Positions 36,395 through 47,613 are shown, counted from the stretch's first letter. The stretch is 64,000 nt of DNA from Hyperoodon ampullatus (GCA_949752795.1 OX457056.1:175484428-175548427); one strand, 5' to 3'. The notes: a model not told the origin generated them from the letters alone. A program made the numbers and translations.

Positions 36395-36720
36395 CTCTGC
36401 TTAAAACTGGTTAAATAAATTATAGTGGCTCTTCACCACAAGATATTTTGCAACCATTAGAAATCTTTCAAAGACTCAAAGACTTTTCAGTGAATTGGAG
36501 AAATAGTACACAATACTAGGTGATGAATTGGGAGAGAAAATTATATCTATCATTTGATCTCAATTTTGAGATAAATGGATGAGAAAAAAACCACATTGAA
36601 ATATTAAGAGTGGTTTTCAAGAGGGGTAATTCTCTAGTAAATGCCTTCCCTCTATTTTTTATCTATTTTCCAAATATTTTTCCAGTGAGCATGTAAAAAC
36701 TCTTGAACCAGTGAAAAATA
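36395..36720 (+). repeat. Ancient L1M-type 3'-region remnant
   Basis: 'actggttaaataaattatag' is the old L1 landmark 'ggttaaataaattatggt'. It is followed by 'aaccattagaaatc' and a diverged tail ending 'ccaaatatttttccagtgag'. Confidence 0.55.
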
Positions 36721-36914
36721 ATGTTGTAATAATTCTCATGAAAGGATCTACAATTAGTCATTTCTACATCAGTGTGGTTTTATTTTATTACTTTACCCCT
36801 CCAGAGGCATTTTCTCTCAAACTTCTTTTCTCATTGTGAAATAAAAGGCTTTATTTCCATTCAGAGGGCTTTCAAAAATAAGAGGAACAGTAGCAGTACT
36901 GGGGAACAAATTTG

Positions 36915-37065
36915 TATGGTTGGAAAGAGCATGGATTTTTGGAATCAGAAAAATGTGAGTTGAGTCTTAAGTCTGCCCTTTACCAGGAGAATAATCTTCA
37001 CTAAGTTGACTGAGCTCTCTAAGATCCAGTTTTTTCATTTGAAAACCAGAATTGTTAATGAGAGG
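36915..37065 (+). repeat. MIR SINE remnant
   Basis: 'agcatggatttttggaatca', 'gagtcttaagtctgcccttt' and 'ttttttcatttgaaaaccag' follow the MIR 5' half. Confidence 0.65.
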
Positions 37066-37414
37066 AAGAAAGGGCACAGTAAAGAGGAATTAATATGGCA
37101 TGCTGAAGATAAGATGGACTGGGTTAGTCAGAAAAAAATGGGAGAAAAGAGGAGCAGTGACCCACCCAGGCTCAAGGTGAGTAAAAAATTACTTAAGTTT
37201 ACTTAGTGTCTATTATGTCCTGAAGTGTGCTTTGCTTTGAATATAAATTGACTGGTTTACAAAGTGACAACTCTATAAGCAATGTGGTTAAAGTGATTGG
37301 CTTGGGATAGGTAATTCAAAGCTGAAGTACTTATAGGTGCCAGGTTACCCAGTGACCTAATTTAGGACTAAGATATGTATATATTTTCTCTACATTAGTA
37401 TCACTTGAATACCT

Positions 37415-37630
37415 GTTTTTTTTGTTTTTTTTTTTTTGCAGTACGCAGGCCTCTCACTGATGTAGCCTCTCCCGTTGCAGAGCACAGGCTCCGGACGTGC
37501 AGGCCTAGCAGCCATGGCTCACGGGCCTATCCACTCTGTGGCATGTGGGATCTTCCCGGACTGGGGCACGAACCCGTGTCCCCTGCATCAGCAGGTGGAC
37601 TCTCAACCACTGCGCCACCAGGCAAGCCCA
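37415..37630 (-). mobile_element. CHR-family SINE, short form
   Basis: Minus-strand copy with a T-rich tail (37416-37436) and a body from 'gcagtacgcaggcctctcac' to 'gcgccaccaggcaagccca'. No convincing target duplication was found at its ends. Confidence 0.93.
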
Positions 37631-38690
37631 GGCATGCATAATTTTTAAAAGCCTTTTAAGGTGATTCTAATGTGCAGACAGAATTTAGAACCATTGATCT
37701 GGGCTTATCTTCTTTACTATTTTTTTCGTTGCTTGTGTCTCTCTTCTAACTTTCCTTTCACTGTGATTTAAAGAATGTTTACAACAAGGAGCTTATCAAC
37801 TGGAAGATATATATCAGGGTTATTGTTTCAATAGCAACTGAACCTACACCCTTATGTCAAGGAGGCATTAGGGAGTGGTGGAGACTAGGATAAACTGGAG
37901 AGCAAATGTCCTGTCTTAAGAGGCATCTGCTACTTATTCATCTAATGCCTGTTGTTGCCAGGTGGAATGCCTACCCACTGTTGGAGGTTTCTACCCTTTA
38001 AAAAGAAAAACCAGAACTCAAGATTTTCTGTAACACCTCTTGATATTTAAATGTTGGCTCAATTTTTGTATAACAACATAGGAGACAACCAAACCTTGTC
38101 TGTGGGCCAATCCAACATTTTAGTCACTAGTTTGTGATTTGGGGATTAAAATATGACATAAGCATCTATCATAGGAGTCTTGGAAGGGCTGGAGGAATGG
38201 ACTATTTCAATGAAATATACCTGCTATGAAACAGTCTATCTTCAGGCTGTTGAGAAGTTGGTTCTTATTTCTGCACAAGGGACAGAGCACTTGAACTGAT
38301 GTTGGCAGTGTTTAGTACTTAAGCCTGCTCACCCAGTTTAGGTCCACTCCCAGAGACCCAAGCCAATCCCTGCAGGGACCATAATGATAAATCCCAACAC
38401 CTTAGAGGTAACATACATAAAGTGTGTATTGCAGCACCTGCACATAGAAGACATGCGATAAATGTTTCCTTTCTCATCCTCTCTTAATTGGCTGCCTTTC
38501 CTCCCCTCCCAGGCTCCTGTAAACATTTGACATGTCATCTTCTCTAGCATAACCTTGATCAATGCAATTGGCTGCTGCTATCATTGCTTTAGAGTTTTTG
38601 AATATCTGATATAAACATTTATTGAGCATCCTCTTCCCTACCCAGAGATCAGCAAGTAATTCTTACAGAGTAGTTCTAAGGCAAATAGGT
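37631..38690. other. Unassigned sequence
   Basis: A MIR-like end may lie at about 38400-38480 ('agaagacatgcgataaatgt'). Otherwise nothing was recognised. Confidence 0.4.
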
Positions 38691-38694
38691 ATAA

Positions 38695-38746
38695 AAGAAG
38701 GCCAATTTGGCAATATCCATAAAAATGTAAACTACCCATCCTCTTT
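38695..38746 (+). repeat. Older L1M remnant, left side of L1-A
   Basis: 'caatatccataaaaatgtaa' is the start of an old L1 3'-region text that continues at 45345 beyond L1-A. The last 15 bases (38732-38746) are the left target duplication. Confidence 0.65.
38732..38746. repeat. Left target-site duplication of L1-A
   Basis: 'ctacccatcctcttt' is repeated exactly at 45345-45359. On the L1 sense strand the pre-insertion site reads TT/AAAG, close to the L1 endonuclease preference. Confidence 0.97.
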
Positions 38747-39077
38747 TTTTTTTTTCTTTTTTTTTTTGCTTTATAACAAATTTAATCAGTTATACATATA
38801 CATATGTTCCCATATCCCCTCCCTTTTGCGTCTCCCTCCCACCCTCCCTATTCCAACCCTCCAGGCGGTCACAAAGCACCGAGCTGATCACCCAGTGCTA
38901 TGCGGCTGCTTCCCACTAGCTATCTACCTTACGTTTGGTACTGTATATATGTCCATGCCGCTCTTTCACTTTGTCACAGCTTACCAATCCCCCTCCCCAT
39001 ATCCTCAAGTCCATTCTCTAGTAGGTCTGTGTCTTTATTCCTGTCTTACCCCTATGTTCTTCATGACATTTTTTTTC

Positions 39078-42000
39078 TTAAATTCCAAATATATGTGTCA
39101 GCATACAGTATTTGTCTTTCTCTTTCTGACTTACTTCACTCTGTATGACAGACTCTAGGTCCATCCACCTCATTACAAATAGCTCAATTTCATTTCTTTT
39201 TACGGTTGAGTAATATTCCATTGTATATATGTGCCACATCTTCTTTACCCATTCATCCGATGATGGACACTTAGGTTGTTTCCATCTCCGGGCTATTGTA
39301 AATAGGGCTGCTATGAACATTTTGGTACATGTCTCTTTTTGAATTATGGTTTTCTCAGGGTATATGCCTAGTAGTGGGATTGCTGGGTCATATGGTAATT
39401 CTATTTGTAGTTTTTTAAGAAACCTCCATACCGTTCTCCATACTGGCTGTACCAATTCACATTCCCACCAGCAGTGCAAGAGTGTTCCCTTTTCTCCACA
39501 CCCTCTCCAGCATTTATTGTTTCTAGATTTTTTTGATGATGGCCATTCTGACTGGTGTGAGATGATATCTCATTGTAGTTTTGATTTGCATTTCTCTAAT
39601 GAGTAAAGATGTTGAGCATCCTTTCATGTGTTTGTTGGCAGTCTGTATATCTTCTGTGGAGAAATGTCTATTTAGGTCTTCTGCCCATTTTTGGATTGGG
39701 TTGTTTGTTTTTTTGTTATTGAGCTGCATGAGCTGCTTATAAATTTTGGAGATTAATCCTTTGTCAGTTGCTTCATTTGCAAATATTTTCTCCCATTCTC
39801 AGGGTTGTCTTTTGGTCTTGTTTATGGTTTCCTTTGCTGTGCAAAAGCTTTTAAGTTTCATTAGGTCCCATGTGTTTTTTTTTTGTCTTTATTTCCATTT
39901 CTCTAGGAGGTGGGTCCAAAAGGATCTTGCTGTGATTTATGTCATAGAGTGTTCTGCCTATGTTTTCCTCTAAGTGTTTGATAGTGTCTGGCCTTACATT
40001 TAGGTCTTTAATCCGTTTTGAGCTTATTTTTGTGTATGGTGTTAGGGAGTGATCTAATCTCATACTTTTACATGTCCCTATCCAGTTTTCCCAGCACCAC
40101 TTATTGAAGAGACTGTCCTTTCTCCACTGTACATTCCTGCCTCCTTTATCAAAGATAAGGTGACCATATGTCCGTGGGTTTATCTCTGGGCTTTCTATCC
40201 TGTTCCATTGATCTATCTTTCTGTTTTTGTGCCAGTACCACACTGTCTTGATTACTGTAGCTTTGTAGTATAATCTGAAGTCAGGGAGCCTGATTCCTCC
40301 AGCTCCATTTTTCGTTCTCAAGATTGCTTTGGCCATTCGGGGTCTTTTGTGTTTCCATACAAATTGTGAAATTTTTTGTTCTAGTTCTATGAAAAATGCC
40401 AGTGGTAGTTTGATAGGGATTGCATTGAATCTGTAGATTGCTTTGGGTAGTAGAGTCATTTTCACAATGCTGATTCTTCCAATCCAAGAACATGGTACCT
40501 CTCTCCATCTATTTGTATCATCTTTAATTTCTTTCATCAATGTCTTATAATTTTCTGCATACAGGTCTTTTGTCGCCTTAGATAGGTTTATTCCTAGATA
40601 TTTTATTCTTTTTGTTGCAATGGTAAATGGGAGTGTTTCCTTGATTTCACTTTCAGATTTTTCATCATTAGTATATAGGAATGCCAGAGATTTCTGTGCA
40701 TTAATTTTGTATCCTGCAACTTTACCAAATTCATTGATTAGCTCTAGTAGTTTTCTGGTAGCATCTTTAGGATTCTCTATGTATAGTATCATGTCATCTG
40801 CAAACAGTGACAGCTTTTCTTCTTCTTTTCCGGTTTGGATTCCTTTTATTTCCTTTTCTTCTCTGATTGCTGTGGCTAAAACTTCCAAAACTATGTTGAA
40901 TAAGAGTGGTGAGAGTGGGCAACCTTGTCTTGTTCCTGATCTTAGTGGAAATGGTTTCAGTTTTTCACCATTGAGGACAATGTTGGCTGTGGGTTTGTCA
41001 TATATGGCCTTTATTATGTTGAGGAAAGTTCCCTCTATGCCTACTTTCTGCAGGGTTTTTATCATAAATGGGTGTTGAATTTTGTCAAAAGCTTTCTCTG
41101 CATCTATTGAGATGATCATATGGTTTTTCTCCTTCAATTTGTTAATATGGTGTATCACGTTGATTGATTTGTGTATATTGAAGAATCCTTGCATTCCTGG
41201 AATAAACCCCAGTTGATCATGGTGTATGATCCTTTTAATGTGCTGTTGGATTCTGTTTGCTAGTATTTTGTTGAGGATTTTTGCATCTATGTTCATCAGT
41301 GATATTGGCCTGTAGTTTTCTTTCTTTGTGACATCCTTGTCTGGTTTTGGTATCAAGGTGATGGTGGCCTCGTAGAATGAGTTTGGGAGTGTTCCTCCCT
41401 CTGCTATATTTTGGAAGAGATTGAGGATAGGTGTTAGCTCTTCTCTAAATGTTTGATAGAATTCGCCTGTGAAGCCATCTGGTCCTGGGCTTTTGTTTGT
41501 TGGAAGATTTTTTAGCACAGTTTCAATTTCAGTGCTTGTGATTGGTCTGTTCATATTTTCTATTTCTTCCTGATTCAGTCTTGGCAGGTTGTGCATTTCT
41601 AAGAATTTGTCCATTTCTTCCAGGTTGTCCATTTTATTGGCATAGAGTTGCTTATAGTAATCTCTCATGATCTTTTGTATTTCTGCAGTGTCAGTTGTTA
41701 CTTCTCCTTTTTCATTTCTAATTCTATTGATTTGAGTCTTCTCCCTTTTTTTCTTGATGAGTCTGGCTAATGGTTTATCAATTTTGTTTATCTTCTCAAA
41801 GAACCAGCTTTTAGTTTTATTGATCTTTGCTATCGTTTCCTTCATTTCTTTTTCATTTATTTCTGATCTGATTTTTATGATTTCTTTCCTTCTGCTAACT
41901 TTGGGATGTTTTTGTTCTTCTTTCTCTAATTGCTTTAGGTGCAAGGTCAGGTTGTTTATTCGAGATGTTTCCTGTTTCTTAAGGTGGGATTGTGTTGCTA

Positions 42001-42885
42001 TAAACTTCCCCCTTAGAACTGCTTTTGCTGTATCCCATAGGTTTTGAGTCGTCATGTCTCCATTGTCATTTGTTTCTAGGTATTTTTTAATTTCCTCTTT
42101 GATTTCTTCAGTGATCACTTCATTATTAAGTAGTGTATTGTTTAGCCTCCATGTGTTTGTATTTTTTACAGCTCTTTTCCTGTAATTGATATCTAGTCTC
42201 ATAGCATTGTGGTCGGAAAAGATACTTGATACAATTTCAATTTGCTTAAATTTACCAAGGCTTGATTTGTGGCCCAAGACATGATCTATCCTGGAGAATG
42301 TTCCATGAGCACTTGAGAAAAATGTGTATTCTGTTGTTTTTGGATGGAATGTCCTATAAATATCAACTAAGTCCATCTTGTTTAATGTATCATTTAAAGC
42401 TTGTGTTTCCTTATTTATTTTCATTTTGGATGATCTGTCCATTGGTGAAAGTGGGGTGTTAAAGTCCCCTACTATGATTGTGTTACTGTCGATTTCTCCT
42501 TTTATGGCTGTTAGTATTTGCCTTATGTATTGAGGTGCTCCTATGTTGGGTGCATAAATATTTACAATTGTTATATCTTCTTCTTGGATCGATCCCTTGT
42601 AGTGTCCTTCTTTGTCTCTTCTAGTAGTCTTTATTTTAAAGTCTATTTTTTCTGATATGAGAATTGCTACTCCAGCTTTCTTTTGTTTCCATTTGCATGG
42701 AATATCTTTTTCCATCCCCTTACTTTCAGTCTGTATGTGTCTCTAGGTCTGAAGTGGGTCTCTTGTAGACAGCATATATATGGGTCTTGTTTATGTATCC
42801 TTTCTGCCAATCTGTGTCTTTTGGTGGGAGCATTTAGTCCATTTACATTTAAGGTAATTATCGATATGTATGTTCCTATTTCCAT
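39078..42885 (-). pseudogene. L1-A ORF2 (endonuclease-reverse transcriptase), frameshifted
   Basis: The L1 ORF2 protein nicks DNA and reverse-transcribes its RNA at the nick. The start at 42885 opens a 72-codon frame (42667-42885) containing 'LNVNGLNAPT' and the catalytic 'LQETHF'. A frameshift near 42690-42700 moves the conserved sequence to a long second frame (39851-42715, 954 codons) with endonuclease motifs 'GDFN' and 'SDHN', RT motif A '[10 protein letters not shown]', motif B '[14 protein letters not shown]' and the active site FADD (40793-40804). Two more shifts follow, one in the T10 run at 39875-39884 and one near 39530. The Cys/His region and the C-terminal end lie at 39078-39479. 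Compared with L1-B it lacks 9 bases near 42595. Catalytic motifs are intact but the reading frame is not. Confidence 0.95.
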
Positions 42886-43069
42886 TTTCTTAATTGTTTT
42901 GGGTTCGTTATTGTAGGTCTTTTCCTTCAGTTGTGTTTCTGGCCTAGAGTAGTTCCTTTAGCATTTGTTGTAAAGCTGGTTTGGTGGTGCTGAACTCTCT
43001 CAGCTTTTGCTTGTCTGTAAACGTTTTAATTTCTCCATCAAATCTGAATGAGATCCTTGCTGGGTAGAG

Positions 43070-43858
43070 TCATCTTGTTTGCAGGTTTTTCTCCTTCATC
43101 ACTTTAATTATGTCCTGCCACTCCCTTCTGGCTTGTAGAGTTTCTGCTGAGAGATCAGCTGTTATCCTGATGGGGATTCCCTTGTGTGTTATTTGTTGTT
43201 TTTGCCTTGCTGCTTTTAATATGATTTCTTTGTGTTTAATTTTTGACAGTTTGATTAATATGTGTCTTGGCGTATTTCTCCTTGGATTTATTCTGTATGG
43301 GACTCTCTGTGCCTCCTGGACTTGATTAACTATTTCCTTTCCCATATTAGGGAAGTTTTCAACTATAATCTCTTCAAATATTTTCTCAGTCCCTTTCTTT
43401 TTCTCTTCTTCTTCTGGAACCCCTATAATTCGAATGTTGGTGCGTTTAATGTTGTCCCAGAGGTCTCTGAGACTGTCCTCTGTTCTTTTCATTCTTTTTT
43501 CTTTATTTTGCTCTGCAGCAGTTATTTCCACTATTTTATCTTCCACCTCACTTACCCGTTCTTCTGCCTCAGTTATTCTGCTATTGATCCCATCTAGAGT
43601 ATTTTTTATTTCATTTATTGTGTTTTTAATCGATGCTTGATTCATCTTTAGTTCTTCTAGGTCCTTGTTAACTGTTTCTTGCATTTTGTCTATTCTATTT
43701 CCAAGATTTTGAATCTGGGAAATAGAATCTTGGATCATCTTTACCATCATTATTCTGAATTCTTTTTCAGGTAGACTGCCTATTACCTCTTCATTTGTTA
43801 GGTCTGGTGGGTTTTTATCTTGCTCCTTCTCCTGCTGTGTGTTTTTCTGTCTTCTCAT
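43070..43858 (-). CDS. L1-A ORF1 protein, prematurely terminated (262 aa)
   Basis: ORF1p is the RNA-binding trimeric chaperone of the L1 ribonucleoprotein. The start is the ATG at 43858, the first in the frame after the 5'UTR. Residues ~45-130 are heptad-rich coiled coil ('QNLGNRIDKMQETVNKD'). The RRM-like domain includes 'NIRIIGVPEE' at 141-150. The C-terminal domain begins near 197 ('PRHILIKLSKIKHKEI'). A TGA at 43070-43072 ends the frame after 'KEKNLQTR'. The same frame then stays open for 41 more codons to a TAG at 42944-42946, so the stop removes the tail of the C-terminal domain. L1-B has the identical stop. ORF2 begins 58 bases after the conventional ORF1 end. Confidence 0.93.
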   Translation of the reverse strand: MRRQKNTQQEKEQDKNPPDLTNEEVIGSLPEKEFRIMMVKMIQDSISQIQNLGNRIDKMQETVNKDLEELKMNQASIKNTINEIKNTLDGINSRITEAEERVSEVEDKIVEITAAEQNKEKRMKRTEDSLRDLWDNIKRTNIRIIGVPEEEEKKKGTEKIFEEIIVENFPNMGKEIVNQVQEAQRVPYRINPRRNTPRHILIKLSKIKHKEIILKAARQKQQITHKGIPIRITADLSAETLQARREWQDIIKVMKEKNLQTR

Positions 43859-45344
43859 TTTGCTTATGTTACTGTGTTTGGGGTCTCCTTTTTGCAGGCT
43901 GCAGCTTCGTAGTTCCCGTTGTTTTTGGTGTCTGTCCCTAGTGGCTAAGGTTGGTTTAGTGGGTTGTGTAGGCTTCCTGGTGGAGGGGACTAGTGCCTGT
44001 GTTCTGGTGGATGAGGCTGGATCTTGTCTTTCTGGTGGGCAGGTCCACGTCTGGTGGTGTGTTTTGGGGTGTCTGCGGACTTTTTATGATTTTAGACCAC
44101 CTCTCTGCTAATGGGTGGCGTTGTGTTCCTGTCTTGCTAGTTGTTTGGCATAGGGTGTCCAGCACTGTAGCTTGCTGGTCGTTGAGTGAAGCTGGGTGCT
44201 GGTGTTGAGATGGAGATCTCTGGAAGATTTTCGCCGTTTGATATTATGTGGAGCTGGGAGGTCTCTTGTGGACCAGTGTCCTGAGGTTGGCTCTCCCACC
44301 TCAGAGGCACAGCACTGACTCCTGGCTCCTCAATTTGGGATGATTTGTTGTCTATTCATGTATTCCACAGATGCAGGGTACATCAAGTTGATTGTGGAGC
44401 TTTAATCCGCTGCTTCTGAGGCTGCTGGGCGAGGTTTCCCTTTCTCTTCTTTGTTCTCACAGCTCCTGGGTCTCAGCTTTGGATTTGGCCCCGCCTCTGC
44501 GTGTAGGTCGCCGGAGGGCATCTGTTCTTCGCTCAGACAGGACAGAGTTAAAGGAGCAGCCTCTTCGGGGACTCTGGCTCACTCAGGCCGGGCGGGAGGG
44601 AGGGGCACGGAGTGCGGGGCGGGCCTGCAGCGGCAGAGGTCGGCGTGACGTTGCACCAGCCCGGGGCGCGCCGTGCGTTCTCCCAGGGAAGCCGCCCCTG
44701 GATCCCGGGACCCCGGCAGTGGCGGGCTGCACAGGCTCGCGGAAGGGCGGTGTGGGCAGTGACCTGCGCTCACACACAGGCTTCTTGGCGGCGGCAGCAG
44801 CAGCCCCAGCGTCCCACGCCCGTCACTGGGCTCCGCGCTTTCAGTCGCGACTCGCGCCCGTCGTGGAGCCCCTTTAAGCAGCGCTCTTAATCCCCTCTCC
44901 TCGCGCACCAGGAAACCAAGACGGAAGAAAAAGTCTCTTGCCTCTTCGGCAGCTCCAGAGTTTTCCCGGACTCCCTCCCAGCTAGCTGTGGCACATTAGC
45001 CCCCTTCAGGCTGAGTTCTCGCCGCCAGCCCCAGTCCTCTTCCTGTGCTCTGACCGAAGCCTGAGCCTCACCTTCCAGCGCCGCGCGCCCCGGCGGGCGA
45101 GCAGACAAGCCTCTCGGGCTGCTGGCCGCTCGGCACCGATCCTCTGTGTGGGGATCTCTCCGCCCTGCCCTACCCAGGTATGTGGGGAGTTTCTTGCCTT
45201 TTGGGAGGTCTGGGGTCTTCTGCCAGCGTTCAGTAGGTGTTCTATAGGAGTTGTTCCACGTGTAGTTGTATTTCTGGTGTATCCGTGGGGAGGAAGGTGA
45301 TCTCCGCGTCTTACTCTTCCGCCATCTTACCCGGAAGTGCTTCT
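43859..45344 (-). promoter_or_regulatory. L1-A 5'UTR / internal promoter, GC-rich
   Basis: This 1.49-kb region upstream of ORF1 is visibly GC- and CpG-rich between about 44450 and 45150, in sharp contrast to the AT-rich surroundings. L1 5'UTRs carry an internal RNA polymerase II promoter. Several open frames on both strands (for example 161 codons, 44392-44877 plus strand) are probably a by-product of GC richness, although a similar antisense frame exists in L1-B. Confidence 0.85.
45316..45338 (-). promoter_or_regulatory. YY1-type and ETS-type sites at the L1-A 5' end
   Basis: On the sense strand the element begins, after six bases, with 'acttccgggtaagatggcgg'. 'aagatggcgg' is the YY1 core that positions transcription start in L1 5'UTRs. 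'acttccgg' is an ETS-family core. Both are preserved identically in L1-B (59407-59429). Confidence 0.75.
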
Positions 45345-46080
45345 CTACCCATCCTCTTTAACACGTGAATTCAGCTAGGAATTTATTCTACAGATAGGCT
45401 TATACATGTACTCAGAGACAATGAATTTGGAATGCTCAGTGCAGCATTTTTTGTGTGATTTCAAAAATTGAGAACAACCTAAATATTTATCAAAAGGGAG
45501 TACATATTTATATAATAGGGGCCCCTAAAGCCACATTTCTCAACCAAGGGCAATTTTGCACCTCAAGGAACATTTGGCAATTTCTGGAGATAGTTTTGCG
45601 TTTTATGAATGGGAAGGTGCTACTGTCACTAGTGTGTTTAGGTCAGAGATGCTGCTAACATCCTACAATTCACATGACTGGCCTCCACATCAAAGAACTA
45701 TCTGGCTCCAAATATCCATAGTGCCAAGATTGAGAAACCCTAGCTTTGCAGGTACTAAAGAGAATGAGCTTGTCTGTGTAGGCTGATAAGGAGTAATCTT
45801 GAAGACACATTGTTAGGAGAAGTAAGGCACTTTCTATTTTCATTTAGGTAACTAAAGAGAATAAAGACACACACACACACAATGCACACATATGTATATA
45901 CCCTATGTATACTAGTATATCATATATGCATATATGTTTGTATATTCGAGTATTTCTGGGGAAATAAACTTCAACATTTCCTAAGAAGTCGCTTCTGGAG
46001 AGAGGTCTAAGAAACTGGCAATCCACAGTAGAGGGTAAGCATTCATACACTTTTGTACTGTTTGAAGTTTTCAGCAAATC
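45345..46080 (+). repeat. Older L1M remnant, right side of L1-A
   Basis: It begins with the right target duplication (45345-45359), then 'gctaggaatttattctacag', 'gagaacaacctaaatattta', and after the DNA transposon 'aaagagaatgagcttgtctg' and 'cttttgtactgtttgaagtt'. This is the old L1 text 'taggaatttatcctacag ... acaacctaaatgtcc ... aaagaatgagg ... ctttttgtacc'. A CA repeat lies at 45870-45890. It is interrupted by the MER20-like element. Confidence 0.65.
45531..45742 (+). mobile_element. MER20-like hAT-Charlie DNA transposon
   Basis: 'tttctcaaccaagggcaatt', 'ttggcaatttctggagatag', 'gatgctgctaacatcctaca' and the closing 'gattgagaaaccct' follow the ~215-bp non-autonomous hAT element I know as MER20 (family label from memory). 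It lies between halves of the older L1M remnant; no clean 8-base duplication survives. Confidence 0.7.
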
Positions 46081-46767
46081 ATCTTATTTCATTTTCAGTT
46101 GAAATTTAGATTTTATGCTTGTTGTTAAGTACAATGGGTAAAGGTAAAATGGGACTGTGACCAATATGTCTCTTTTTCTATTCCCTTCCTTTCCCTCCAA
46201 AAATGCATCCTCACATTCAGGATATCAGGACTCTTCTCTTATCACAGTGGTCTCCCAGGAAAAGCTTAGCTATCAGTAATTTTTACTTTAATAAAAATTT
46301 AATTAAAATGTAAACTCTATTAGGAAGATTAATGTTTTCAACCTTGTTTTTTCAAATTCTACTATGAAATAAAAAATCGTGTCATGTGAAGTGGGATTTT
46401 ATGGATGTAGTACATTCTAGAGACAGGAAGATATTTTTGGAGCTGCTGAAATGGTGCCAACTATGGAAGCATCCTGCTTAAATATTTGGCCAATTTTCTT
46501 TTGGGACTGTATCTCTTTATTCGCATGCTCAGAGCATTCACAAAGCTTTATAACATGTCAGTTCAGTGATTTATACTACAAGCTCCAAGGAAGCTAAAAT
46601 TTTCGGTTTGATTTTGGGAGTTTACTTTTGTTTCCAAAAGTTTCCAATTAACCCTAAAATTAAAACCTCTGTCCCTAATTTCAGGAATCATCATGGCATT
46701 TTCTAGTTAACTGATGGCTATTCTATGCAACAAGAAACACTAAAAAAGTTAAATCCTGTTATAATTG
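46081..46767. other. Unassigned sequence
   Basis: AT-rich, no recognised repeat or gene. Confidence 0.45.
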
Positions 46768-46778
46768 AAAAAGGAAAA

Positions 46779-46938
46779 CCCTGGGACTTCCCTGATGGTC
46801 CAGTGGCTAAGACTCCATGCTCCCAATGCAGGGAGCCCAGGTTCGATCCCTGGTCAGGGACCTAGATCCCACATGCTGCAACTAAAGATCTCGCATGTGG
46901 CAACTAACCCAGTGCAGCCAAATAAATAAATAAATATA
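46779..46938 (+). mobile_element. tRNA-derived SINE, ~160-bp form
   Basis: The head 'gggacttccctgatggtcca' and B-box 'ggttcgatccctggtcaggg' are followed by 'ctagatcccacatgctgcaa' and an (AAAT)n tail. An 11-base duplication 'aaaaaggaaaa' flanks it (46768-46778, 46939-46949). Confidence 0.9.
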
Positions 46939-46949
46939 AAAAGGAAAAG

Positions 46950-47599
46950 ATAAACCCCAATATTTAAGTAAAGCTTCCTGGTGTCTTCAATTTTTATCAA
47001 CAAACAAAACAATCTGGGACTGGTGTCATGACATAGTTTGTAAGAAAAAAGTTCTGAAAATATGGCGATGTGGGATGGGGGCTGGTATTAGAGATATTAA
47101 ATAAAGCTGACATATAAAGGGCTATATGATCCTATTGGCATTTGTGTTGTGCATATTTAGAATCTTTCAAGGCAGTAAATACTTTTTTTTTTTAAATGCC
47201 ACCTCTTTACTATGTAAAATAGTCTTTTATAGATTGGCCTCTTTGTTATATCAGCCCTTCCAATCAAGCATCCAACTGTAATCCTGGCTCCCTTCCTTGA
47301 ATCAGTTTTCACTAGTTGTATATTCAATACACAGCCAACACTATATAGTTATGGTCTCCATCTGCAGACTCCTATATCTTCAATAGCCGTAGGAAGATTT
47401 CCTTTGGGTACTTTGAACAGAGACAAAATAGGCAATCGATGATCCTGAAGCAATTATAAACCTGGATTGTTCAGTTCTTTATGGTAAGAATTCATGTGCC
47501 TAACTCCCAACATAACATCACTTCATATAAATGCAATAAAACTGTAGGCTCAGACTCAATTCTGGCATCACATATCAGAACATTGCACCTTAGCAAAAA
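46950..47599. other. Unassigned sequence
   Basis: No gene or repeat recognised apart from short A/T runs. Confidence 0.45.
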
Positions 47600-47613
47600 A
47601 ATTTCTCCAGTGA

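Larger units (their letters stand above)
38747..45344 (-). mobile_element. L1-A: full-length L1 retrotransposon
   Basis: A 6.6-kb minus-strand element, in its own sense direction: ~1.49-kb GC-rich 5'UTR (45344-43859), ORF1 (from 43858), ORF2 (42885-39078), ~0.3-kb 3'UTR and poly(A) (T-run at 38747-38767). A perfect 15-base target duplication proves a single retrotransposition of the complete unit. It lies inside an older L1M remnant. Both ORFs carry lesions, so it is not expected to be autonomous. It is nearly identical in sequence to L1-B (52794-59433). Confidence 0.98.

Noticed and set aside
40620..41078. 152-codon plus-strand frame, repeated in part at 54784-55155
   Set aside because: Antisense shadow of the ORF2 reverse-transcriptase region.
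43110..44111. Several plus-strand frames opposite L1 ORF1 and the 5'UTR
   Set aside because: Shadows of ORF1 on the other strand, duplicated in the same place in L1-B.
44450..45150. CpG island promoter of a host gene
   Set aside because: It is the L1-A 5'UTR and has a near-identical copy in L1-B; no host exon lies nearby.
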